Of a DNA stretch of 10,878 nucleotides, positions 1 to 8,712 are shown piece by piece; position 1 is the first letter of the stretch; every line of letters starts with the position of its first letter. The notes beneath the pieces were generated by a model. The model saw nothing but the letters and a program-made list of their open reading frames with translations, was not told the DNA's origin and made no database searches. The translations under genes and the position numbers were made by a program. This stretch comes from Thalassiosira profunda (lineage: Eukaryota; Bacillariophyta; Thalassiosirophyceae; Thalassiosirales; Thalassiosiraceae): contig JALLAP010001423.1 of the NCBI GenBank assembly GCA_036939355.1, forward strand, positions 1-10,878. The letters are read 5' to 3'.

Positions 1-1
1 A

Positions 2-1647
2 CCAGCCGTAACCAGGAAGCCGCTCCCGGTCACGACCCCGGATGGCGAGAAGGTCGACCTGCCCGGACAGCGCGGCAGCGACGACGCCAAGGCAGCGAAC
101 GGTGCCACGTCTGATGGGGCCGAGGGGAAGGTGGCGACGGGCGCCAGCGTGGGAGTGAGCGGCGCCAAGACGACGAAGGGGGGGGTGACCGACAGCGTCG
201 ACGGCTGGCTCCCCAAGGATACCGCGGGGGGCGATGCGGAGAAGGTCATCGAGTTGGAGAGATGCACCGGTGCCGAGATGGTCGATGAGGCGTCCGCGGA
301 CGGCGTCGACGGCTCAGGGGGAGTGGAGGGGGGAAAGGCAGATGCCGAACGCTGGTTGGATGCATCCACTCTGCGCAAGACGTTTGCACCCAACAGTGAT
401 GGGCCCAAGTCGGTTGGGGATACCATCAGTGTGATTCTGCCCACAGGCGACGTCTACGCCATCTCGTCGTCGCCCGAGATGGCCGAGGAGACTGTGGTGC
501 AGGACGTCGCCGAGGCGGTGGAAGAGAACAACATTGGATCGACGTGCCAGGGCGGGCAGATTACCACGATTGTAAGTGTGTCGCTCTCTGTATTGAACGC
601 ACCTTGCAACATGTGTGCTAACATCTTCTGCAGATTGCAATTCTACTGGCAAGCTTCTACAACGCCGTCCAGTGCTTCACGCCCAACACGTGTATCTCCA
701 TCGCCATTGCTCTCGTCGGAACGGTCATGCTGTGCTTCACCATCCAGTACTACACCCTCCGCCGCAAGCTGCTCCCGCTCTGCAAGTTCGTGGATAAGCC
801 AGCACCCAAGGCTCGCATCCGCGCAAGGAGGAACAGGCGCCGCCGCAACCGTGCCACGGCGCGGGAGGCGCGGGCAGAGGAGCTGGAGGACCTTGGAAGG
901 TTGGTGGGTACCTTCACGGCCGGTGACAAGACGCAGGGCCCTGCGCCTGACGCTGAGCCCTGCAACCGCCGTCCCCGCGATGCGCTCAAAAGTTGGTCTA
1001 TCAACAGCACGACGGACGCCAATTGGGTGCTCCAGGTGAAGTGCGTTCGGGACGCTCGCGCACAGTTACAGGCCGACCGTCGCCGCCAGGATGAGGAGCG
1101 GCGAGATGAGCAGCGAGAGGACGCTCGGGTGGCTGCTTGGATGAACGACCTTGCCATGGGGGACGAGATCGAGCCCTCGGACACCACCGACAACGTCAAC
1201 ACGCAGATAGAGGACAAGGAGTGCATCCCGCCCGACCAGCAGCGCCTCGTCTTCTTCGTCAAGGACCTCAAAGGCAAGACGCTCTCTATCTCTGCTGCAA
1301 CATCGGACACCGTCGCGAGCTTCAAACGTCGGCTCCAAGAGTTGTCAGGCATTTCGCCCAACCAGCAGCGCCTCATCTTCGGGGGCAAGCAGCTCCGTGG
1401 TGGCGTTCTGTCCGACTACTCCTTTCGGAAGGGGTGCACCAGTCACTTGTCGCTCCGCCTTCTCGCTGGAACCAACGGTCGAGGGATCGAGATTTTTGAC
1501 TTATGCTCTCCGCCGTCGGCGGACAGCTCCCAGGTGTGTCTGTGGTCATTTTGTGACATTGTGTCGCTCTGTAGTGACATAAAAACCGTGTGTCGTCGTG
1601 TCCTTAGTTGTCAATGTCCTGGACGCGTCCTCGACATGTCCATTTGA
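2..1647 (+). CDS. Membrane protein with C-terminal ubiquitin-like domain (5' partial)
   Basis: Two exons are seen: 2-571 and 634-1647, with a 62-bp phase-0 intron (GTAAGT at 572, CAG ending at 633). The upstream frame is open to the window edge without an ATG, so the gene starts outside. In order, numbering visible residues: a Gly/Asp/Ala-rich acidic region (1-190), a hydrophobic pair of probable membrane segments (about 190-233, either side of PNTC), a very basic Arg stretch, a charged coiled-coil-like Arg/Glu/Gln region, a partial ubiquitin repeat (about 368-397), and a complete ubiquitin-like domain (about 398-469). The complete domain keeps the residues matching ubiquitin K6, K11, K27, K48, K63 and I44; the K29 and K33 positions are changed, and the C-terminus reads LRLLAG, not LRLRGG. 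A tail of about 58 residues follows. The tail may instead be spliced (GTGTGT at 1534 to TTAG at 1607, 74 bp, phase 0), which would move the stop to 1674-1676. The ubiquitin fold is clear; the membrane role is inferred and no family is recognised for the whole protein. Confidence 0.72.
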
Positions 1648-1899
1648 CACCAAAATGTCCCCATGCCCCAGCTTGACAGACAAATTGAGGGACACGCCCT
1701 GCACATTGGCTCGTGGCACTCAAGCTAGATAATATCGATAGCAAGATGTTGGAAGTCATCCACAAAGGGCTTCTACTGCTGTTGGTGTTACCAAACACGG
1801 TTCGTTTGTGCTTTTCAGCGGTGTAATGGTTGCATCGGGAGGTTCAGGCTCGCCTCTGATTGCAATTTTGAGGTGAACCCGAGGACACGTCCAAGACAT
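1614..1899. repeat. Inverted-repeat-bounded 286-bp segment, possible MITE
   Basis: The arms at 1614-1633 and 1880-1899 are inverted copies matching at 18 of 20 positions. Both ends carry palindromes: GGACGCGTCC at 1621-1630, and GACATGTC at 1633-1640, 1895-1902 and 1906-1913. The interior has no convincing coding sequence; its only ATG reading frame of note (26 codons from 1746) is short. No target-site duplication is obvious. The left arm lies inside the 3' end of the ubiquitin-like gene and the right arm contains the ATG of the next gene. A small non-autonomous DNA element is possible; a cluster of palindromic protein-binding sites is the alternative. Confidence 0.35.
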
Positions 1900-4800
1900 G
1901 TCCCGGACATGTCACGTCCAGTGTCCATTGGGCCCTTCTCGGAGACATCCGAAAAAAAGGACGTTGCCAGCTAAGGTCGTGTCGTCTCTCATCCATCATC
2001 CATCCTTTCAACAGGAGGACGTCAACGACGCTCCACGTCAACGACGCTCCACCGGTGTAGGCGAGACGAACGATCAAGAGGTCATCTCGATTCCCTCCTC
2101 GTCGGAGGAGGAGCCTGCGGCGGCGGCGGCGGCTAGAAACGACCAAGAGGTCATCTCGGTTCATTCCGCGTCCACTGATGGTAGCTCCGACAAGAAGCCT
2201 GCGGCGGCGGGGAGCAAGACTGAAGGTCTATCGAGTGAGCAGATTGCTGCAGCAAACGAGAGTGATGCAGCAAACGGAGCAGATTTGCTGCAAAAGGCAT
2301 TGGCAATGTGTGCGCAAGAGGAGAAGGCGCGCGATGCTGAGGTATGTGAACAGTGTTGTGTCTGCCGCCTTTGATTCGTCATTGTCTCAATTGATTTCTC
2401 TGGTTTTGCAACGTAGCAACCTCGCCCAAATAGTCCATTGGAAATGGCAACCCGAGCCATTGGAAAGGGCTTGAAGAGAGCTACGGAAGCTATCAGGGGT
2501 TCGTCGAGCGACGCGCCCTCGAGCAAGAAGCGCGGTGGATTTGGTGGATGGACGAATCCTTTCAGGAGGAGTGCTGTTATTACGACCGGCGCGACGCCAG
2601 TGTTCGGGGATCTCGTGGCGATGCGGGACGAACCTGTCGAGGCAACCAGAGCAATGGAGCAAATAGTGGGCGAGTACGCAGGGGTGCAGGGCGACGATGT
2701 TTCGACGAGGGATCTCATTTACCAACTTTCGTTCATCCACGAAGAGATATCGATTCGGCATCGGCATCCCACACCAGAGCATGCAAAGATGGTTTGCGTT
2801 GTCGCCGAGATGCTGAAGAGCCCAGAGAGAAGCTTGCGGATGTACTCTCGCGAGATAATCGAGCGTGTCTCGCCGGGACTTCTAGCCTACGCTCGAGAGG
2901 AGTATCCTACCATTGATTCCTTCATGGACAAACGAAATGCAGTGGACATTAGTGAGTTTTGTTCGCTCGGTTGTGTTGACACTGCTTTCCAGTCTAACAT
3001 CACATCTTTGTGCTGCTTCCAAAGAAACAACGCTCGATAATGCTGTTATGTTGCAGAGGTATAAAGGCAATGCCTCTGTCTCTGTCCTTCAGGGCCAATA
3101 TCGGCACGGGCATCACTTTCAAAAAGCGAGACAAGGAAAGAAAAGCGACGGTGGGTGGACAGTCGTTGTCAATTGTCCAACGGCTGAAATCAAGAAGATG
3201 GTCCAGAAGGCTCTCAGCGATCTACCCATCAAAAAAATCGCCGCGGAAGATGCGGCCAATCGCGTGGCTCGCCACCTCAAAGACAAAATCGGAAAAGATT
3301 TGGTGGCAATGAATGATGGCTACCATTCCATGCCGTCGACTGCCTTGGGGAGCGGCGTCCCAACTGAGCAAACAAGAAAACTGCCAGCGAAGGCCAAGGT
3401 ACCTATTTCGCTTTCACGCTTGTCTGTAATAACTGGTAAGCATTTGACGTGGGGTGCCCATGTTCGTGACCTCACAGCTCACATTTCATTCCTTTGCCGT
3501 CTTCAGATCCGCGCGTCGAAGAGCGGACGACGCGTAGACCTCCCGACAAAGTTACCACAAAGGGAGAGCATATTCAATCAATCTGGCTTGGTGTGAACAA
3601 CAAAACCAAGAACAAAAGCCAGATATGTGTAGGCAAGATCGGGTGCAAGACTGTCCATCCGTCCAAGGAATTGGCGAAGGCAGCAGATCCAGCGCTAGAC
3701 AGCCTGAGGAATTGCCCTTCGATGCACGTGCTGAGTAGTGTTGCAAACGAACATTCTCTGCGTGCTCTTGTCGAGTGTGTCATCAGACGGCTCTGGGGCG
3801 ACGAAGCGTACGCCAATGCACTCGAAGCTCATGTCAAGGGACGCACAATTGTGAAACGCAAGGAGGACGACTTTGTCTTCAACGCAGGACTGGGTTCAAG
3901 CAGCTGCTTCGAGAATGATCTCATTGGCTTTGCAGACGGCCTGATCGACCGAATCAATATCTGTGAGGAGGGTGGAATGAAGAGCGCCGTCGATGCATTT
4001 CACAGTGAGGTGAATCGTGGTGAACGAAGGTGCATCCGTGGTTTAGGTGGCACTGCAAGCAAGCAGCAATACGAGCTTATCGATCCAAAGGAGAGAGAAC
4101 TGTTGACAACGCTGTTTCAGGATTATCTAGTGTCCCGCGAGTGGTGGACTCGAACGCGAGTTGAGAAGAATGCGTGGCTCAAAGACAAGAGAGCGAATAA
4201 GAGAGCGAAAGCGCGCAAGGCCCACGCGGAGGATCTCGCCAGGCGAAAGAGAGAAGGGAGGTTGGTGTTGAAGACAGTCGATGAAGAAACGTTCAGCCAG
4301 TTTATCGACGCTGACCGCCACAATCTGATAGGAGAAGCGCACAGGGACGCAGAGCCACGACTGAGAGCCAATCCAGCAACAGCCCACGCTAAACACGGCT
4401 GGACCGATCCTAAGCCTGACACACACGCGCGCCGAATGGGAAGGGATGGAAGAGAACCGAAGAAGGCTACCCAGTTGTCGGCCTCAATTGCATCCTCCGG
4501 CCCTCTGGCTTCCTTGGCCGCCGAAGTGAGTTCTTCAATGGGACAGCCTGGAACTGGGTGCGACATAAGATCAGAAACGAAGAGAGCCCTCGAAACTACT
4601 GGAATGCCTCGACGAGGGGCGTCTTCAGGCATCTGTTCGTCCACCATGATTATATGAGCAAGCAGTATGCCAACGATCAGCCAGTGGTTTATATGGCGGG
4701 CTGTATGCAGCTGAACGAATTCTTTGGTGGAATTCACCAATTCAAGCTGAACAGTGGTGTTGTTCCTATGAACATGGCACAGTATTTGTTCTCCTGCGAC

Positions 4801-5025
4801 GAGGTTGTTCCTGATTGGATAGCGAGGATCACTTTGAAGAAGGGCTCTATTGTATTCGACCACCAAAGCTCGAAGGTGGAGATCGTGTGGCTGAACAAGC
4901 AGTGGCTCTGGGAGAATCCCATCGACGGGTCGGATCCGAAATGGGCCGATCCCAATTTTCCTGCCTGGAGGATTACTGAGGGAGGCATCTCTCATCCAAG
5001 AGCTCCCCACCCTCTCGGTATCTAA
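1898..5025 (+). CDS. Multi-exon hypothetical protein, function unknown
   Basis: Exons inferred from GT-AG sites that keep the frame are 1898-2341, 2417-2951, 3025-3435 and 3507 onward, ending at TAA 5023-5025. The introns are 75 bp (phase 0), 73 bp (phase 1, CCAAAG acceptor) and 71 bp (phase 1). From 3507 the good frame runs to about 4440. Coding-like sequence then continues one frame earlier (about 4420 to 5025), and no GT occurs between 4302 and 4473 to start an intron, so a missing base or an unusual splice is likely. The N-terminus has two copies of NDQEVIS(I/V) followed by Ser/acidic residues (residues 58-70 and 81-93), resembling SUMO-interacting motifs, with poly-Ala and polar linkers. 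The middle is mixed helical-looking sequence. Around 4160-4260 lies a Lys/Arg-rich stretch, possibly a coiled coil or nuclear localisation signal. The C-terminal 200 residues are rich in Trp, Tyr, Asn and His. I recognise no domain. The ATG at 1898 is the only early in-frame Met, but it lies in a repeat arm; an upstream exon joining at the AG at 2013-2014 is possible. Confidence 0.6.
2019..2052 (+). repeat. Perfect 16-bp tandem duplication
   Basis: ACGTCAACGACGCTCC occurs twice without gap (2019-2034 and 2035-2050) and the match runs two bases further. The unit is not a multiple of three, so the copies are read in two frames (VNDAP, then RQRRST). It lies in the first exon of the hypothetical gene, upstream of the NDQEVIS repeats. 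Confidence 0.9.
2069..2210 (+). repeat. Degenerate in-frame coding repeat (NDQEVIS units)
   Basis: A 25-bp block starting at 2069 recurs at 2138 with two differences (period 69 bp, 23 codons). Each copy is followed by a Ser/acidic stretch and a run of Ala codons introduced by GAGCCTGCGG or AAGCCTGCGG (2111 and 2195). The repeat is in frame, so both copies give the same NDQEVIS peptide. Confidence 0.75.
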
Positions 5026-5054
5026 GGGTGGAGAGATACACACTATTGTCTAAA
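5026..5054. other. 29-bp convergent intergenic gap
   Basis: This separates the TAA of the plus-strand hypothetical gene (5023-5025) from the TAA of the minus-strand ATPase (5055-5057). It is too short to hold two 3' UTRs and poly(A) signals, so the two transcripts probably overlap tail to tail. Confidence 0.7.
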
Positions 5055-7424
5055 TTACTTGTCCGTCTTTGCTCTTTTGTGCAGTTGAATGGCGGCTCGC
5101 AAAAGCTCATTCTTCTTCTTGCTCAATGGAAGGTATCCCGATGCGTACGTCAGAATACCATTGATGCCCTCTTCTGAGAATCCATGCTCTATCGTCAAGA
5201 GGCAAATCTTGCCCGCAACGAGCTCGTGCAGCTCTGTGCCATAGGCTGCAACTAAGAGCCAGTAGAAGATCTTGATTGCCTAAGAAAAGAGAGGGAGCCA
5301 CTCACCAGTCAGATCAATCGTCTCAGTACAACTCAAAATAGGACTGTGTATCAACTCACATTCAACTTCCTTTCGTCGTCGATTTGCTTCAGAGAGGACA
5401 AGCTCACCCATGATTGCCTTTTGACCCGTTTCTTCACCTGCTTTCGGAACTTCTCTCGTTCCGACACCGCATCCTGCTTGATCCACGCCGCCTCTACGCC
5501 AAGCTGTTCCAGGACGTCGGAGGCAATCGAGAGCGCCTCGGCCGTTTTCTTCTGGGAGTTTAGGCTGCGCATCAATACGAGATATGCCCCATACGTGTCG
5601 TCGATGCATTTACCGTGTCGCAGAATGATATCCACCGTCAATACAGCTCGTTCAAAGTTGCAGAGGGACAGATTGATCTCGGCATCCATGTTGTTCACCA
5701 GCAGGCACATATCGTATCGGTACATCCAATGCTCATCCTTCTGTAACATTGGTTTGGTTTGGTCGAGGTATAGCAATGCAGATTTCCACGAACAAGCCGC
5801 GGAACTGAGTTCTGCTGCCCTGATGTTGAGGAGCAGTAGCTCCACTATTTCTGCGCTGGACATGTGATCTGTCCCCGCTCGATTGAATTGGTCCACCGTC
5901 GAGCACAGGTAGCGATTGACGAAGCTATCCATATCCCTCGTGGTAACACCTATTGTATTGGTCTGTGGTGTGCGTGCGCTGCCCCTTCGATTGGGATTAT
6001 CTCGCGAAGGTGGTTGGAGCCTCTGCTTCATCACCCGGCCGATTTCTAGGTGGAGCATTTCGCGGTTGTCCATAGACAGCATGCTGTAAAACGCCCTCCA
6101 AAGCGAATCATGAACGAAGCGGTAACCCAACGAGCCCATCTCTTCCACGAGGCCCATCCGCTGGGCGACGACCAAGCCTTCAGATAGGCAGCTCTGTCGA
6201 CGAAAGGATGCAAGCTTGGTCACCTCGTCGTCTATGCAGGGCAGAAGAATTGCTTGCTTCAACACGAAGTCATCAAAATAGAGTCCTAGGAAACACACAA
6301 TTGATATGAGAGAGGAGAAGCTGATGCACAAAGATTCTAGCAGAATACGTACCAATACACGAGGCGCGAATAAGCGCGTCCCTCGTGAACGGGGACAAGG
6401 CACGGATTTCAATGGCCAGCAAGTCCTCCAAGGTGGGAGGGATGGACATGTTCTCCAATGTATCAACCATCCGACCTGATTTGGCGTCGTTCCGGAACAG
6501 CAAATAGCCAAGAAGTCGTACTGCGAAGAATGTATTGCCCTTGGAATGTTCTTGCAGCCACTCCGCTATCCTTGTGGCATCCTCAGACGTGAGGTCCAAT
6601 CCACTTGAGTCGACCAATCCTCGCATGCTCGTGAGAGGTTCGATCTGTATGTTGGTGATTTTTGCATCGCCCGTCACCTCAAGGAAGTGCTTGTTCAGCA
6701 TGTTTCGCTTATCATCCTCACGGTAGATGCAAACGAGGAGCAATCCCCTCAGACTGGGAGAGGTGGCAAGGGATCGGACGAGATTCATCGTCGGTCCATC
6801 GGCCCATTGCAAATCGTCCAGGACTGCAACCACCGGGCAGTACGAGCAAACCACATTGAGAAATCGGCGCACCACCCGCTCCAACCTAACCCGCCGTTCC
6901 TTCCCCGTCAATTCCCTCAAATCATCGTGCAAATCCCCAATCACGTCCCGGGCAGTGGGTACAAAATCTATCAGCACCGCCCCCTCGCCTTGGAGGGCGG
7001 TTAAAATGTCCTCCCGTATCGAATCGAGCAATAGGCCCCTCCGCGAGAGCTGCTTGCAAAGCATCCCCAGCGCCTCGACGATGGAGCTGTACGGCTGGTT
7101 CTGATTCATCTCGTTGCACTTCCCCGACACGACGAAACTGCCCCCTTCCTCTCCATCGTCGCGGCGGCAGATGACGCGGAGGCTTTGGGCGACAAAGTAC
7201 GATTTTCCGATGCCCGACGGGCCGGTCACGACGGTCACTTGGGGGCCGCCGTCGGCGGAGAGGTAGGCTTTGTGGAGGGCGTGGAACTCAGCTCGCCTCC
7301 CCCCTGCACCTTCACCTGCACCGACGGTGCCGTCTCTGCTGTCACGGATCATGGCCTTGTCGCCTGACGGTGCACCGCCGAGCCGCGGGGTGGGAGAGAT
7401 CTGCAGGCGCTGCATCGACGGCAT
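5055..7424 (-). CDS. STAND/AAA_16-type ATPase with TPR-like region, C-terminally short
   Basis: Three exons read on the minus strand: 7424-6353, 6285-5360 and 5279-5055, with introns of 67 bp (phase 1, GTACGT to CCTAG) and 80 bp (phase 0, GTGAGT to CTTAG). Together they give 740 residues. From the ATG at 7424, a short low-complexity leader is followed by the P-loop GPSGIGKS (68-75), the Walker B segment VVAVLDDLQWAD (198-209) and the strand-plus-Arg motif LLLVCIYRED (about 228-237). The second exon carries FVHDSLWRAFY and then a helical, TPR-like region (VDQFNRAG, DAEINLSLCNFERA). This order is that of large signalling ATPases in which AAA_16 and TPR-like segments precede GAF, histidine-kinase or cyclase outputs. 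Those bind and hydrolyse ATP and act as nucleotide-driven switches, usually in the cytoplasm. The third exon starts in family style (AAYGTELHELVAGKI, LTIEHGFSEEGI) but stops about 35 residues later with no output domain. The frame is open upstream, so an earlier ATG (7664 or 7715) cannot be excluded; 7424 leaves a normal distance to the P-loop. Confidence 0.88.
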
Positions 7425-7663
7425 TTTTGCGCCCAAGAGAGTGAATGTCCGTCGTCCAGAGCGGCCCGTTTGCCGACGGTTCTGGGGGCTGGGGGAGTGT
7501 CTTGGCTCTTGGCTCCTGTGGGCCTGTTGCTTTTTCTGCATGCAGTGTCGTCGCGGATTTTCATCTCCTTCCTTCCATCCGCCCTTCCTTCTGCTGGGAA
7601 GAGATCGGGGGGCGAACAGTTGGCGAGGCGGCGGCGTTTCTAACAATATTGTGGTACGATACA
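7425..7663. other. 239-bp spacer between KH and ATPase genes
   Basis: This would be the 5' leader of the ATPase if translation starts at 7424. The ATPase frame stays open through it and encodes a basic, Pro/Arg-rich low-complexity stretch. It contains the 10-bp palindrome ACAATATTGT at 7643-7652. I see no RNA gene or clear promoter box. Confidence 0.4.
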
Positions 7664-8586
7664 TTATCCTTGCTCCAGCGTTCCACCGATCATAGCCTCC
7701 TTGATAGCCCGACATATCGTTTGAGGATTGCTCTCCTCCGCCCCAAACACAAACACCACCCCGCCGCTCGGGGCGGTTGCCTCGCCCTCGACCCCATTCC
7801 TCAATATTGGACGTCGATAGAACCACTGGCATCCTTCCACATCGGATGCATTGACGAAGCGAAGATTGTCCACCGCCGTGGCGACGTCGTCCTCACTCAA
7901 TGGGGATTCGACGGCGTACGCCAGGAGCTGTTTCCGCGGTTGTGCATCGATAGAAGCTTCATTGCTCGATGCATTCGCCGAATCATTCTCGTGCTGTGAT
8001 AGCGAAGCCGCCATGCCCCGAAAGAGGAGCGATTCACTGTCATCTGCTGCCGCGTTTGAGGAGCTTGCCGAGGAAACGATGAGGAGCCCTTCCACTCGGA
8101 CCTCCGTCCCATCTCGATTGTCGGTTCCGCGCCCACGGTTGGCCCTCATCTTCACGAGACAAGAAATCGATGCGTCCATGTTCTCGTCCCGAGACAGGAG
8201 CGTCCGGATTTCGTAGAACGCGTGGAGGAGGTTGGACAGTTCCGACGCGTTCACCCGCGCCGGATAAAGATCAGGCGGGGTCTCCTGTGTCTGCCCATCA
8301 CCTTCATGTCTCTGCCCCCGCCGCTGCCTTTGCCGCGGCACAAAAATTCTCGCCCCTGTCTCGTCCCTCAACCGCCCCAGCGTCGCGCCGCCCCGTCCGA
8401 CAATCCGTCCCCGTCGGTTCGGCGGCACGAGACGTCGCCATCACTGCGCTTCTGTGGTCGCTTCTGCCGTCGTCCTCTGCCGCGCCCCGCGCCTCCTCTC
8501 CCGCGCCCGTCCTGTCCTTGCTGGTGGGACGAGCGGTAGGGGAAGCCTCCGAATCCGCCGCCGCCGCCGCGTTCGTAGCCGATCAT
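7664..8586 (-). CDS. RGG/KH-domain RNA-binding protein, apparent frameshift
   Basis: On the minus strand an ATG at 8586 opens a Gly/Arg-rich region with RGG-type repeats (GRGRGGAGRGRGRR), common in RNA-binding proteins. In another frame, beginning at about 8428, lies the start of a KH domain: VPPNRRGRIVGRGGATLGRL, with the GRGG loop and the following DETGARIFVP strand. The KH frame has a TGA 18 bases upstream (8446-8444) and no Met before the KH motif. No AG acceptor lies between that stop and the motif, so the two parts join only if one base is missing near 8429, or if the start is non-AUG. The rest is a Ser/Asn/Ala-rich linker, then GVVFVFGAEES and CRAIKEAMIGG, which look like the closing strand and helix of a KH fold, ending at TAA 7666-7664. 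KH proteins bind single-stranded RNA or DNA; the target here is unknown. The KH call is fairly safe, the gene boundary less so. Confidence 0.65.
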
Positions 8587-8712
8587 TCCATCATCAGGAG
8601 ACCTCTCCTCTCGTGCGCCAACTGTCTAAGCGGACGCCTAACTTCCCTCCAAAATTGATACACTTATTCCTTCGCAGTAGAGGGCCACCCCCCCAGCTGC
8701 TTGCCTTTGGGC
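8587..8712. other. 5' flank of the KH gene
   Basis: This lies between the ATG of the KH gene and the inverted-repeat element. On the minus strand it holds a tiny upstream reading frame, ATG ATG GAA TGA (8594-8583), whose stop overlaps the KH start at 8586 (ATGA). No TATA-like box is evident on this side. Confidence 0.4.

Noticed and set aside
131..1039. ORF starting at a GTG at 131 and running to 1039 in one frame
   Set aside because: The frame is open to the window edge and position 131 is not an ATG. After 571 the frame is intronic and then shifted, so the stretch from 572 to 1039 in this frame is not coding.
750..1388. 212-codon minus-strand ORF opposite the ubiquitin-like gene
   Set aside because: It is antisense to the recognisable ubiquitin-like and Arg-rich coding sequence and has no features of its own.
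1746..1826. 26-codon ORF with a hydrophobic Leu run
   Set aside because: It resembles a signal peptide by chance; there is no conserved context, no splice continuation I could support, and it lies inside the inverted-repeat segment.
4123..5043. 306-codon ORF on the minus strand antisense to the hypothetical gene
   Set aside because: It has no recognisable domain and lies opposite a better coding frame; its length is explained by the codon bias of the plus-strand gene.
5280..5305. Second GTGAGT donor inside the last ATPase intron
   Set aside because: Using it would leave a 26-base intron, below the size of the others here.
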